Positions 26,726 through 35,933 are shown, counted from the stretch's first letter. The stretch is 64,000 bases of DNA from Microbacterium sp. RURRCA19A (GCF_900156455.1 NZ_FTNQ01000002.1:434001-498000); one strand, 5' to 3'. The notes: generated by a model from the sequence alone, not told the origin. Numbers and translations: made by a program.

Positions 26726-27039
26726 CCGCGCAGCCGGGGAACGTCGACGGTCAGCGTCCGCCAGACGCGGTGCGGGTCGAGGTCGTCGAGTTGGCGTCTC
26801 GCGAGGTCACGCATGTCAAGGAGTAGCCGCCACGGTTGCTCGGCGAAGCGCTCGCGCACCGGCGCGGGGATCTTCGCGACCCCCTCGCCGATCCGGATCA
26901 GCCCCATCTCCGCCGCCCACTGGGCCTGGACGTCGGTGAGGAAAAAGTCCTTGCCGCCGGCCACGATCTGGGCGATCACGTCACACACCGCGATGACCCG
27001 GGTCGCGGCATCGCGAGCCTTCCGCGCCTCCGCGTTCAC
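26692..27039 (-). CDS. HepT-like HEPN toxin, catalytic His apparently replaced
   Basis: HEPN-fold helical protein of 115 residues, encoded directly after an MntA-type antitoxin (GTGA overlap). In active HepT RNases an Rx4-6H motif cleaves RNA or tRNA. Here the equivalent segment is MRDLARRQLDDLDPHRVW. Aligned with typical MRNRLAHEYFGVDLEIVW, the catalytic His position is Arg. The fold and context are intact but ribonuclease activity is doubtful, unless the later His (DPHRVW) substitutes. It overlaps the convergent reductase by 34 bases. Confidence 0.7.
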   Translation of the reverse strand: MNAEARKARDAATRVIAVCDVIAQIVAGGKDFFLTDVQAQWAAEMGLIRIGEGVAKIPAPVRERFAEQPWRLLLDMRDLARRQLDDLDPHRVWRTLTVDVPRLRGYLAEVLIPGV

Positions 27040-27479
27040 ACCGGCACCGCTTCGCGCAGGATGCGGGCGCGCAGATCCCCTCGGAGGGTGTCGGATGCCA
27101 CGACGTCGACCTCCGCGCGAAGGAGATCCGCAAGTGCGAGGCGCAGACCGATCTCGTCGAGAAGGCCGGCCTCCGGTGTGAAGTCGACCAAGAGATCGAT
27201 GTCGGAGGACTCGGTGGCCTCGTCACGGGCCACGGATCCGAAAACGCGCGGATCGGAGGCGTGATACTCCGCGACGAGTCGGCGGATCTCGTCGCGGTGG
27301 CGGACGAGCCGCTCGCGGAGGTTGCCCGCGAGCGCTCGCCGAATGCGTTCGAGCACCTCGGGGCTCGGCTGGCGCCGGCCGTTCTCGTATGCCGAGACGT
27401 TCGGCTGCGGCACCTGAGCAGCGCGGGCGAGCTCGGCCTGGCTCAGGCCGGCCGCTCGTCGCTCCGCACGGATGTCCAC
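27036..27479 (-). CDS. XRE-MNT nucleotidyltransferase antitoxin (MntA-like fusion)
   Basis: Fusion of an N-terminal XRE helix-turn-helix (RAAGLSQAELARAAQVPQPN, residues 8-45) to a minimal nucleotidyltransferase domain. The MNT signature GSx10DxD is present as GSVARDEATESSDID (about 79-93), with a further acidic residue in LRAEVDVV. MntA antitoxins AMPylate and neutralise the partner HepT toxin (known for the family). The HTH allows autoregulation. Length is 147 residues. It is followed by the HepT-like gene with a 4-base overlap. An inverted repeat just upstream (27489-27516) is a likely operator. Confidence 0.88.
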   Translation of the reverse strand: MDIRAERRAAGLSQAELARAAQVPQPNVSAYENGRRQPSPEVLERIRRALAGNLRERLVRHRDEIRRLVAEYHASDPRVFGSVARDEATESSDIDLLVDFTPEAGLLDEIGLRLALADLLRAEVDVVASDTLRGDLRARILREAVPV

Positions 27480-27488
27480 ATCGACAGG

Positions 27489-27516
27489 ATATCGCGGGGG
27501 TTATCGAGGGCGATAT
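27489..27516. promoter_or_regulatory. Inverted repeat upstream of the XRE-MNT gene
   Basis: ATATCGC (27489-27495) and GCGATAT (27510-27516) are perfect 7-bp arms, with another TATCG between them. Located within 40 bases of the antitoxin start, this is a probable autoregulatory XRE operator. Confidence 0.5.
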
Positions 27517-27564
27517 GGCTGTGGTGTCCGTGACAGAGTGTGAGTCCGCGAGGAGGGGGGCGCC

Positions 27565-27873
27565 ATGGGGAAGCTCATGAAGGTCGGCGTCTGGTTCCTG
27601 CCGCCGATCCTCGCCGCGACCTGGGTCGCGATCGTTTGCAGCGCGCTCTCGGTGATGGGAACGCTGCGGAACACCGGCCATCTCGTGGATGCCGCCAGCA
27701 TCACGACCGTGTCGGCGTTCTTCGCGGTGCTCGTTCTCGCGATCCTGGCGGTCGTGTGGGACGCGCAGCGGATGCCGCGGCTCGCGATAGCGACGAGGGC
27801 CACGGCATTCGTTATGACGGCGGTGACTCTCGCTGTCGCTTGGGTGCTGATGTCCGTGGTGCTGAGTAGCTGA
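27565..27873 (+). CDS. Small membrane protein, function unknown
   Basis: 102 residues with three hydrophobic segments (VWFLPPILAATWVAIVCSAL, VSAFFAVLVLAILAVV and AFVMTAVTLAVAWVLMSVVL). No catalytic motif or known family recognised. AGGAGG lies nine bases upstream of the ATG, so it is a credible gene. It stands alone between the divergent toxin-antitoxin pair and the ECF sigma locus. Confidence 0.6.
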   Translation: MGKLMKVGVWFLPPILAATWVAIVCSALSVMGTLRNTGHLVDAASITTVSAFFAVLVLAILAVVWDAQRMPRLAIATRATAFVMTAVTLAVAWVLMSVVLSS

Positions 27874-27965
27874 AGCACCGTGGCATCCGGGCTCGTCCGT
27901 TGCGCAGATCGGGGCCCGGCTACCGGTCGAGGGAACCGCGCGGACCACATCGTGAAAGGATCCGC

Positions 27966-27992
27966 GTAACCAATCTGTTCGAGGCGGAAACA
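27966..27992 (+). promoter_or_regulatory. Candidate ECF-sigma autoregulated promoter (copy 1)
   Basis: GTAACC, then 14 bases, then GGAAACA, just upstream of the sigma factor start (28001). The same two blocks with the same 14-base gap recur at 30084-30110 upstream of a secreted-protein gene. If real, the transcript would start close to the GTG, giving a nearly leaderless mRNA. Confidence 0.5.
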
Positions 27993-28000
27993 GAGAGTAC

Positions 28001-28558
28001 GTGGGCCCTGACATCGCGAACTCGCGCGCACCGCGTGCGCATGCGACGACCGTGGCGCGTTCATTCGAGGTCCTCTTTCGCGAGTATCACGCGGTGATCG
28101 TGACCGCCGCCTTCAACCGATTGAACGACATCGAGGATGCCGAGAACGTGACGGCCGAGGTGTTCACCGCGGCATGGCGTCACCGCGGTGAACACGAAGC
28201 CGTGTTCACGCTTCGCTGGTTGTACGCGACACTGCGGAACGTCGTGGGGAACGAGTACCGACGCCGGTCCCGGGCAACGCGGCGATACCAGCGACTCGTC
28301 GCGGAGACGTCGGTAACTCAACCGGCCCTCGCCGACGACGACGCCATCATGCTGCGGCACGTCGTGTCGAAGCTGCGCCTCGACGACCGTGAGTTGATCT
28401 GGATGGCCTATTGGGAGGAACTCTCTCGCGAAGAGATGGCGGAGATCCTCGGGTGCAGCGTGGCCGCCGTGAAAGTCCGACTGCTTCGTGCGCGTGAGCG
28501 CCTGAGAAAGCTGCTCGATTCCCATGCCAGTGCCGACGACGAGAGGGGGACGCGGTGA
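28001..28558 (+). CDS. ECF RNA polymerase sigma factor
   Basis: Sigma-70 family protein of 185 residues with only regions 2 and 4. Region 2 spans SFEVLFREYHAVIVTAAFNR to EVFTAAWRHR and the ALRNVVGNEYRRR-like helix. Region 4 includes DRELIWMAYWEELSREEMAE and ILGCSVAAVKVRLLRARERL, a helix-turn-helix for the -35 element. It starts with GTG and overlaps the next gene by 4 bases (GTGA). That partner is a membrane protein that may act as its anti-sigma factor. It probably drives the promoters with the GTAACC-N14-GGAAACA pattern. Confidence 0.9.
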   Translation: MGPDIANSRAPRAHATTVARSFEVLFREYHAVIVTAAFNRLNDIEDAENVTAEVFTAAWRHRGEHEAVFTLRWLYATLRNVVGNEYRRRSRATRRYQRLVAETSVTQPALADDDAIMLRHVVSKLRLDDRELIWMAYWEELSREEMAEILGCSVAAVKVRLLRARERLRKLLDSHASADDERGTR

Positions 28559-29544
28559 ACGACGACGAACTCAGCGACCGTCTCCGGGCTGCGCGGCCCC
28601 GGACGCCTCGACGCGGCGAGACGCTCGGCGCCGCGTCGGAGACCGTGCTTCAGCGAATCGTTTCCGATGAGTCGGAGGCGAACGGCGTGCGTGACCTGGC
28701 CCCTGACCGTCGGCGGGCATGGCGTGGCCGACCCGCGTGGCTCGCTGCCGCGTCCGTTCTGCTGGTGATCGTGCTCGGCGCCGTGGGCTCGATCACGTTC
28801 CTCCAGCCGTCGTCGGCCGTGGCCGCGACCCCCCGACTTCTCACACCCGAGCCCATCCTGGGGACGGCGGGAGAAAACCTGATGAGCATCAGCGACGCGC
28901 GTCGTGCGGCCGGACAAGGGGGCGGGGGGACGATCCGGTTCCAGTCGTGGGCATTGGCCTTCGATCCCGACGCCGGCTCCTCCCCTCGCTTCATCGCCCC
29001 CGAGCAGCACCAGATCGAGCACCTCCCCGACGGAAGTGTGCGAGTGACGGTCCGGGCCGGGACCCCGTACGCACCCAGCGGCTCGCTGGTCTCGGATCCC
29101 ACGCCGGCACCCGGCACCGTGCTCTGGTCCGACGTCCAGGCGGCGGCAGACGTGGTCACCGTGTTCGGCGCTCCACCGACGGTCGCGTCGCGGGTCGGTG
29201 AGTACCTGGAGGCGAGTGGCACCGTTCCTCACCGGACGAGCGGCGAGTACTTCTCCGCCATCCGCCTGCTGCTCTCCGAGAAGCAGCTGTCCAGCGAGGA
29301 AGAAGCTGCGCTCATCGCGTTCCTGGCGACCCTTCCCGACGTCGAAGTCGAGGGAAGCGTGACCGACCGACTGGGCCGACTGGGTGTGGCGTTCAGCACC
29401 GAGTCGCGCTCTCCCGGCGAGTACCGGGACACGCTCGTGCTCAGCGCGAGCGAGGGTGTGCTCTCGTACGAAGTCACCTACATCGGTTCCTCGCGCACGG
29501 ATATCCAGGCTCCGGCGGTCATCGAGTACATCGCCTGGGAGTAG
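28555..29544 (+). CDS. Single-pass membrane protein, candidate anti-sigma factor
   Basis: 329 residues: a charged cytoplasmic N-terminus of about 60 residues (LSDRLRAARPRTPRR), one membrane helix (WLAAASVLLVIVLGAVGSI) and a large extracytoplasmic domain. It resembles CU044_5270-type actinobacterial proteins that follow ECF sigma genes. There is no zinc-binding HxxxCxxC motif, so it is not a classical ZAS anti-sigma. Sigma binding is inferred from gene order and 4-base overlap only. Confidence 0.65.
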   Translation: MNDDELSDRLRAARPRTPRRGETLGAASETVLQRIVSDESEANGVRDLAPDRRRAWRGRPAWLAAASVLLVIVLGAVGSITFLQPSSAVAATPRLLTPEPILGTAGENLMSISDARRAAGQGGGGTIRFQSWALAFDPDAGSSPRFIAPEQHQIEHLPDGSVRVTVRAGTPYAPSGSLVSDPTPAPGTVLWSDVQAAADVVTVFGAPPTVASRVGEYLEASGTVPHRTSGEYFSAIRLLLSEKQLSSEEEAALIAFLATLPDVEVEGSVTDRLGRLGVAFSTESRSPGEYRDTLVLSASEGVLSYEVTYIGSSRTDIQAPAVIEYIAWE

Positions 29545-29560
29545 TCGGAGGAAATCCTCA

Positions 29561-30022
29561 ATGAAATCGATTCGGCCGATCTTCGCCACGGTCGCCATCG
29601 CCGCCCTGTCCGTCTTCGCTTCCCCTGCGGCGCACGCCGCGGACGACCGACTGCAGGATCGCGTCGACCACGTCCTCGCCGAATACCCCGGCGGTACGCA
29701 GACGGGGGAGGGTCAGATCAGCTGGAACAACGGTGAAGTCATTCTGACGTTCAGCGGAGGTGTCTCGGCGCGGTCGGTGGGATCCTGTGCCACCGGGAGC
29801 TTCTGCGCATACACCGGCACATACCAGTCGGGAGCCCGCATCGCCTTCACGAACTGCGCCGGGACGAACTCCGTCGCTCCCTTGGGAAGCCCGGTGCGGA
29901 GCTTCGCCAACGCCCGCACCGCGGGCACCGTCTATGCGTTCAACGGCAGCACGGTCGTGGCATCCAGCGCGTCCGGCACGTACAAGAACACGACCGCGAC
30001 CATTTCGCGCCTCGGGTGCTGA
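29561..30022 (+). CDS. Secreted protein, peptidase inhibitor I36-like
   Basis: 153 residues with a cleavable signal peptide (FATVAIAALSVFASPAAHAA). The mature part has CATGSFCAYTGTYQSGARIAF and a later Cys pair, resembling the Cys-containing beta domain of SMPI-like (I36) metalloprotease inhibitors. A GGAGG precedes the ATG. It follows the membrane protein by 16 bases and is probably in the same operon. Actual inhibition is not shown by sequence. Confidence 0.65.
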   Translation: MKSIRPIFATVAIAALSVFASPAAHAADDRLQDRVDHVLAEYPGGTQTGEGQISWNNGEVILTFSGGVSARSVGSCATGSFCAYTGTYQSGARIAFTNCAGTNSVAPLGSPVRSFANARTAGTVYAFNGSTVVASSASGTYKNTTATISRLGC

Positions 30023-30063
30023 GGCTCCTTTCCCGTCCGTGCGAGGGATCGGGTCGGTGGGGA

Positions 30064-30081
30064 GGAGATTCCCGAATCTCC
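30064..30081. terminator. Perfect 8-bp-arm palindrome before the second promoter motif
   Basis: GGAGATTC-CC-GAATCTCC lies 42 bases after the I36-like gene and abuts the GTAACC block of the next promoter motif. It could be a terminator of the upstream genes or an operator; a loop of two bases makes an operator somewhat likelier. Confidence 0.4.
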
Positions 30082-30083
30082 GT

Positions 30084-30110
30084 GTAACCGATTCCCGGCG
30101 TCAGGAAACA
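30084..30110 (+). promoter_or_regulatory. Candidate ECF-sigma promoter (copy 2)
   Basis: Same two-block motif as at 27966: GTAACC, 14 bases, GGAAACA. It lies 98 bases upstream of the secreted protein at 30208 and would place that gene, the lipoprotein and the exporter under the ECF sigma factor. Confidence 0.5.
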
Positions 30111-30207
30111 ACCCAGACGACGGGTTCGGTGGGCGCGCAGCTTCTCGAACGCGGACACGACCCGGTGCCGGCACGAGCCGTCACCGACGACGCAAACGGG
30201 GGTAGTC

Positions 30208-30642
30208 ATGCGCAGCACAGGTGAGAAGAATCGGTCGTTCCTCTGGCGGTCCGTGGCCGGCGGGGCGGTGGCCATGGCCTTGTTGGCGGGAAGTGTCCTG
30301 CCGGCGAACGCCGCGACGACGACGGTCGGGGGAGAGGTCAACTGCACCGGTTCATGGGTCAATTACACCAACGAACGCCGGACGACGAGCACCGGACCGA
30401 CCCAGCTCTACCTGACGAATGGAGCGGGCAGCCAGTGGGGTGGCTGGCAGACCACCGTCGGAACCAAGATCACGGCGACCGGGGGAACCCACCAGGCCAC
30501 CATGGTGACCGGATCTTCGCCGTGGGGCACGATCATCCCCTCCGGCGCCTACGTCGTCAACACGCGATTCACGATGCGGGCGCACATGCAGCCCTCGAGC
30601 GGCGCGTGCGACAACACCTGGGGCGGCGATCTCCACTACTGA
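30208..30642 (+). CDS. Secreted protein of unknown function
   Basis: 144 residues with a signal peptide (SVAGGAVAMALLAGSVLPAN, cleavage near ANA-AT). The mature 105 residues are rich in Thr, Gly and Trp (TGSWVNYTNERRTTST, GAGSQWGGWQTTVGTK) and have two Cys residues, near the start (EVNCTGS) and the end (GACDNTW), that may form a disulfide. No family recognised with certainty. Downstream lipoprotein and MacB-like exporter genes make a secreted toxin or surface ligand possible, which is an inference. Confidence 0.6.
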   Translation: MRSTGEKNRSFLWRSVAGGAVAMALLAGSVLPANAATTTVGGEVNCTGSWVNYTNERRTTSTGPTQLYLTNGAGSQWGGWQTTVGTKITATGGTHQATMVTGSSPWGTIIPSGAYVVNTRFTMRAHMQPSSGACDNTWGGDLHY

Positions 30643-30694
30643 ACCGGCGTTCTCTTCGCGCGTTCAGCAGAAAGACCACAGAGGCAGGACATAC

Positions 30695-31186
30695 ATGACG
30701 AGTTGTCGGAAGCAGGGGGCGCTGTCGTTGATGGTCGTCCTGCCTCTGTTGTTCACGGGGTGCGCGAGTTCTTCCCCGGATCCGGTGGACCGTGAAGCCC
30801 ACGACACGACGATCCTCGATTACGACGCCACGGTGGCGGAGTATGCGAAGACCGCGGCGACCCTCGCATTGCCCGAAGGCGCGGAGTATCCTCACGTGCC
30901 TTTCGACGGGACCGATGAGATGTACCAGCAGGGATTCGGGGCGAATCGAGCGGTGTATTTCTGGAACTGTGCGTGGGGCAGGGAGTGGCTCGCGGTCCGC
31001 GGTGTGGACGACGACGAGGCCGCGCGCGCTCTTGCGATCTACGCCTCCGTGAAAGATACGGAGACCTACCAGCAGTCGTGGGACCCCGCCAGCATGCAGG
31101 TTCCGTTCGAAGCAGCGCTGGAAGCGGCGGAACTCGGCGATGCCTCGCAGATCCAAGCCGATATCAGTGCCAATTGCCCGTCATGA
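30695..31186 (+). CDS. Lipoprotein of unknown function
   Basis: 163 residues with a lipoprotein signal: LSLMVVLPLLFTGCASS, where the Cys of LFTGC would be lipidated. The mature domain has FDGTDEMYQQGFGANRAVYF, then NCAWGREW and a terminal NCPS, so two further Cys may form a disulfide. AGGCAGGA lies upstream of the ATG. The stop overlaps the next gene (ATGA). It is the first gene of the four-gene block ending with the ABC permease. Confidence 0.7.
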   Translation: MTSCRKQGALSLMVVLPLLFTGCASSSPDPVDREAHDTTILDYDATVAEYAKTAATLALPEGAEYPHVPFDGTDEMYQQGFGANRAVYFWNCAWGREWLAVRGVDDDEAARALAIYASVKDTETYQQSWDPASMQVPFEAALEAAELGDASQIQADISANCPS

Positions 31187-32007
31187 CGCGGGCTCGGTTC
31201 GGCTCCGCGCTCGTCGTCGCTGTCGTCATCGGGGGAGGCGGGACGGCATGCACCGCGCAACAGGCCGCGAGCCCTGAACGAAGTGCCGACGCACCGCCGG
31301 CCGTGGTCCAAGTGGAGAAGCGGTCGCTCACCTCGACGGTGGTTCTGAGCGGCACGGTCGTGCCGAGCCCCGGATTCCTGGTCGAGGCGCCCGTGGCGGG
31401 GCAGGTCGCTTACACGGACCGATCCGCGGCGGGGAGTTCCGTCGATGCGGATCACGCCATCGCACGGGTCGACGGACAGCCCGTCGTCTCGCCCGCACCC
31501 GGCACCATCGCGGAGATGCGTGCGGCGGATGCCACAGAAGTCGTTTCACGAATTCCGATCGCGGTCGTCTCCTATCGGGGGTTCGGCGTGGTGGTCGATG
31601 TTCCCGTCTCCGAGCAGTACAGGCTCTACGAGGGGGCGGTCACCGCGACCGTCAACGTCACGGGCGGTCCCTCCGGCATCGGCTGCCAGCTCGTTCCGCC
31701 GGCCCAAGCCCCCGACACGAAGGAAAGCGTCGGCGTTCTCTGCCTCCTCCCGCTGGACACCGCTGTGGCTTCGGGCCTGGAGACCAAGGTGGGATTGAAC
31801 ACCGGACGGAGAGACGATGTGCTCGCGCTTCCGCTGCAGGCGGTATCGGGAAGGGCGGGGCAAGGTCGGGTTTCACGGGTCAATCACGACGGCTCCCGCG
31901 AGACCGTCACCGTGGGGCTCGGACTCACCGATGGTGTCTACATCGAAATCGTCAGCGGGCTCGAAGCCGGAGACACTGTTGCGGGACTTCCGCCGGGGGT
32001 CGGCTAG
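31183..32007 (+). CDS. Membrane-fusion/adaptor lipoprotein of an ABC exporter (HlyD/MacA-like)
   Basis: 274 residues. It begins with a lipoprotein-like signal (ALVVAVVIGGGGTACTAQ). It then has a HlyD-like N-terminal strand (VVQVEKRSLTSTVVLSGTVV), a lipoyl/barrel-type segment (FLVEAPVAGQVAYTD; GQPVVSPAPGTIAEM) and the C-terminal signature of RND/MacA adaptors (VLALPLQAVSGRAGQGRV; VGLGLTDGVYIEIVSGLEAGD). It lacks a long coiled-coil hairpin, as in Gram-positive MacA-like proteins. It lies directly before the ABC ATPase (adjacent codons) and permease, and would form a tripartite exporter. Confidence 0.85.
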   Translation: MTRARFGSALVVAVVIGGGGTACTAQQAASPERSADAPPAVVQVEKRSLTSTVVLSGTVVPSPGFLVEAPVAGQVAYTDRSAAGSSVDADHAIARVDGQPVVSPAPGTIAEMRAADATEVVSRIPIAVVSYRGFGVVVDVPVSEQYRLYEGAVTATVNVTGGPSGIGCQLVPPAQAPDTKESVGVLCLLPLDTAVASGLETKVGLNTGRRDDVLALPLQAVSGRAGQGRVSRVNHDGSRETVTVGLGLTDGVYIEIVSGLEAGDTVAGLPPGVG

Positions 32008-32724
32008 GTGGTGGCTGACGTGGTCGTCGCGAACGATCTCACTGCCGCGGTCCGCCTCCCCAGCGGGAACCGATTGTCGATTCTGCGTGACGTCTCCTTC
32101 CGCGTCCGTGAAGGGACCTCGGCGGCGATCCTGGGTAGATCGGGCTCCGGGAAGAGCACGCTGCTCGCGATCCTGGGGTTGATGAATCGTCCGGACGGCG
32201 GCGAACTCACGATTGCAGGAACCGACGTGTCGAACCTCCGCGACAGGGAGGCCGCCCGGCTCCGCAACTCTCTGGTGGGTTTCGTCTTCCAGAACTATTC
32301 GCTCATCGAGCACCTCACCGTTCGGGAGAACGTGGAACTGCCCTTCTCGTTCGGCCCGAGTCCCCGGCCGCGCGAGATGAGGAGAGCGGTCGAGAGGGCT
32401 CTCGATCTCGTCGCCATGACGTCGTTCGCGGCGCGCAAACCGGCGCAGCTCTCCGGTGGGGAACAGCAACGTGTCGCCATCGCCCGAGCACTGGTACGGC
32501 ATCCGCGGCTCATCCTCGCCGACGAACCCACTGGCGCCCTGGACGTCGATACGGGGCATCACGTGATGAGCGTCCTGCGTGATGCCACGGTCGGTTCCGG
32601 GAGCGGTCTCGTCATCGTGACCCACGATCCGGCGATAGCGGACTCCACCGAGAGCCAGTGGCACCTCCTCGACGGAGCGTTGCGCCCGCATCACTCCGCC
32701 CCCACTCCCGGCGGTCTGCGATGA
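32008..32724 (+). CDS. ABC transporter ATPase (MacB/LolD-like)
   Basis: 238 residues. Walker A is [10 protein letters not shown]-loop [10 protein letters not shown], signature [15 protein letters not shown], Walker [13 protein letters not shown], and the H-loop VTHDP. This is the MacB/LolD/FtsE subclass (GALD after the Walker B). It starts with GTG immediately after the adaptor's stop codon. The stop overlaps the permease gene (ATGA). It powers export by the next protein. Confidence 0.93.
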   Translation: MVADVVVANDLTAAVRLPSGNRLSILRDVSFRVREGTSAAILGRSGSGKSTLLAILGLMNRPDGGELTIAGTDVSNLRDREAARLRNSLVGFVFQNYSLIEHLTVRENVELPFSFGPSPRPREMRRAVERALDLVAMTSFAARKPAQLSGGEQQRVAIARALVRHPRLILADEPTGALDVDTGHHVMSVLRDATVGSGSGLVIVTHDPAIADSTESQWHLLDGALRPHHSAPTPGGLR

Positions 32725-33908
32725 GAGCACTCGTCGCGGCCCTCCGGGATCTTCGCCGCCATCGCCTCCGGAATCTCCTGTCGGCGGGCACCATGTTCAT
32801 CGGCGTGCTCGCCCTGGTCGGGGTCTCGGCCGCCAGTTCGATCGCGAGCGACATGCTCGTCGCGTACGAGGAGCAGACCGGCGGGCGGGCCGTGACGATG
32901 ACCGCTCAGGTCGACGTTCCCCCGCAGGACCTCGGCTCCGCCGGACGAGCGCTGGTGGGTGTCCTCCACACGCGGCTCGGGAACGTCGGCAATGCGGTCG
33001 TGAGTGCCCAATCGACCGTCTTCCTCCGGACTCCCGCGGAGCTTGCGAACAATGAAGCCGCGAGCGTCCTGGACATCGAATGGGATGCAGGCGACCTGAC
33101 CTCCATACGGCGTCTCGCCGTGACGTACGGGCGTTTTCCCCTCTCCGACGAAGAACTCCCTCCCGCGATCGCGGTGAACGAGGTGGCTGCGCGCCAGCTC
33201 GGATTCCCTGAACGCGCGTCGTTCTTTCTGGGAACCTCGCCGGACGAGCGTGGAGCGCTCTTCACCGTGGCCGCCGTGATCGCCGACGGTGGCACCGACC
33301 CAAAGGCCTACGGAAATCTCAGCGCCTACGCTTCGCTCCTCGGTACCTCGGGTCTCGGGCCGCTCGCGATCCGGGTCACGAGCCCGCACATCTCGCAGCA
33401 GGTGAGCGCGGGGCTCGTCGCCGACGCGGCAGCGGACCTCGGCCTGGCCCTCTCGTCGCCGGCGGTGCGGACCGACACGACGTGGCGAGTTGCTGCCCAG
33501 ATCGAAACCCTCAGCGTGATCTTCACGCTCTTCGCGGTTGTCATGCTGCTCGTCGCCGCGATCGGTCTGCTCAACGTCGGCCTGTCGTCGGTCGGTGAAC
33601 GAGCACGGGAGCTCGTCATCCGGCGCGCGATCGGCGCGAATCGGTGGGACGTCTTCCTGCTCGTGATGGGCTCGTCACTGGCCATGGCCACCGTGGTTGC
33701 GCTTCTCGCGACGGGGGCCGCGGTGGTTCTCGTCTACGCCGTCGCGCCCTCTCTGGTTCCCGCGGGCTCGGTCGTGGGCGCTCCGCCGTTCCCCTGGGTG
33801 GCGTGTGCGGTCGGATGCGCCGCGGCGGCGCTGACGGCGATCGCGGGCGCGGCGATTCCCGCGATGAAGGCGGCCCGCCTGCCGGTTGCGCTGGCTCTGC
33901 GCGAGTGA
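32721..33908 (+). CDS. ABC transporter permease (MacB/FtsX type)
   Basis: 395 residues with the MacB topology. One N-terminal membrane helix (LLSAGTMFIGVLALVGVSAA) is followed by a 230-residue extracytoplasmic MacB_PCD-like domain. Three C-terminal helices form the FtsX domain (FTLFAVVMLLVAAIGLLNVG; ERARELVIRRAIGANRWDVF; then AALTAIAGAAIPAMKAARL). The ELxIRRAIGA signature is intact. It overlaps the ATPase by four bases and ends the operon before a terminator hairpin. Confidence 0.9.
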   Translation: MRALVAALRDLRRHRLRNLLSAGTMFIGVLALVGVSAASSIASDMLVAYEEQTGGRAVTMTAQVDVPPQDLGSAGRALVGVLHTRLGNVGNAVVSAQSTVFLRTPAELANNEAASVLDIEWDAGDLTSIRRLAVTYGRFPLSDEELPPAIAVNEVAARQLGFPERASFFLGTSPDERGALFTVAAVIADGGTDPKAYGNLSAYASLLGTSGLGPLAIRVTSPHISQQVSAGLVADAAADLGLALSSPAVRTDTTWRVAAQIETLSVIFTLFAVVMLLVAAIGLLNVGLSSVGERARELVIRRAIGANRWDVFLLVMGSSLAMATVVALLATGAAVVLVYAVAPSLVPAGSVVGAPPFPWVACAVGCAAAALTAIAGAAIPAMKAARLPVALALRE

Positions 33909-33934
33909 TCGAACCTCGCGTACCCCGACGGACC

Positions 33935-33975
33935 GGCGGGCGGACGGCATCACCCTCGTGAGACCGCCCGCCTTT
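33935..33975. terminator. Bidirectional terminator
   Basis: Perfect 9-bp GC stem GGCGGGCGG / CCGCCCGCC with a 20-base loop, followed by TTT on the + strand. It lies between the exporter operon and the convergent OYE gene. Confidence 0.7.
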
Positions 33976-33988
33976 GGCATCCGGGATC

Positions 33989-35065
<1,077 letters not shown>

Positions 35066-35144
35066 GGGAGTCCTTTCGAGGGGGAACAGGGCCGGGTAGG
35101 GCCAACCCGTTGCGCATTGCGGATATTCCGCGGGAGCCCCGGGG

Positions 35145-35220
35145 CGAGCGGAGGAGAAACGGCGAGCGGAGGACGGATGCCGCGGGAATCGTCCTCCGCT
35201 CGGCCCATATCCTCCGCTCA
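35145..35220. repeat. Nested palindromic repeat, copy 1
   Basis: Outer arms GAGCGGAGGA / TCCTCCGCTC (35146-35155 and 35210-35219) enclose inner 11-bp arms (35164-35174 and 35191-35201) with a GGATGCCGCGG centre. A second copy, same core with three differences in 32 bases, is at 56905-56977. It lies between divergent genes, like a REP element. Confidence 0.75.
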
Positions 35221-35275
35221 GCCCGCTTCCACAGCCATACGATGGTGCTCCCGAGCCCCACCGGAGGACCCCGCG

Positions 35276-35917
35276 ATGACCGAGAACCCCCTCGCCCACC
35301 GGCTCGACTACACGCTCGCCGAACTCGACGACGGCGCGCTCGCCGCCTCGCCGATCGACCTGTTCCAGCGGTGGCTCGCCGATGCCGCCGACCTTCCCGA
35401 ACCCAACGCGATGGTCGTCTCGACCGTGGATGCCACCGGCGCGCCGACCTCGCGCACCGTGCTGCTGCGCGGCATCGACGACGACGGGGCGCTCTGGTTC
35501 TTCACCAACCGACAGTCGCGGAAGGGGCGCGCGCTGGCGGAGAATCCGGCGGTGTCGGTGCTCTTCCCCTGGTACGCGCTGCAGCGGCAGGTCATCGTGC
35601 TCGGCACAGCGACCCCGCTGCCGCCCGAGCGCGACGACGCGTACTTCGCGTCGCGTCCGCGCGGGTCGCAGCTGTCGGCCTGGGCGAGCCACCAGTCGGA
35701 GACCGTGGCATCCCGAGCCGCCCTCGAGGAGCAGATGGCGGCGGTCGAAGCGCGGTTCGCCGACGGGGTCCCCGTGCCGCGACCACCGCACTGGGGCGGC
35801 TACCGCATCGAACCGCGCGAGATCGAGTTCTGGCAGGGGCGCCCGTCGCGGCTGCACGACCGGATCGTGTTCACGCGCGCCGGCGACGCGTGGCAGGGAG
35901 TGCGGCGGCAGCCCTGA
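35276..35917 (+). CDS. pdxH: Pyridoxamine 5'-phosphate oxidase
   Basis: FMN enzyme that oxidises pyridoxamine/pyridoxine 5'-phosphate to pyridoxal phosphate, the last step of vitamin B6 salvage. Length is 213 residues, normal for PdxH. FMN-binding and PLP-site motifs are ATGAPTSRTVLLRGID, WFFTNRQSRKGRALAENP and SQLSAWASHQS, and the C-terminal signature is HWGGYRIEPREIEFWQGRPS. CCGGAGGA precedes the ATG. It is convergent, with 16 bases between stops, to the response regulator. Confidence 0.95.
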   Translation: MTENPLAHRLDYTLAELDDGALAASPIDLFQRWLADAADLPEPNAMVVSTVDATGAPTSRTVLLRGIDDDGALWFFTNRQSRKGRALAENPAVSVLFPWYALQRQVIVLGTATPLPPERDDAYFASRPRGSQLSAWASHQSETVASRAALEEQMAAVEARFADGVPVPRPPHWGGYRIEPREIEFWQGRPSRLHDRIVFTRAGDAWQGVRRQP

Positions 35918-35933
35918 GCGGCAGCCCGCGGAC

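Noticed and set aside
30208..30642. Lactococcin-972-like bacteriocin
   Set aside because: Size and nearby exporter fit, but I could not recognise the family's His/Gly-rich motif, so it is left as unknown secreted protein.
35066..35857. N-terminal extension of the OYE protein to 35857
   Set aside because: The extension is antisense to pdxH and the repeat; GTG 35065 has a ribosome site and the family's normal N-terminus.
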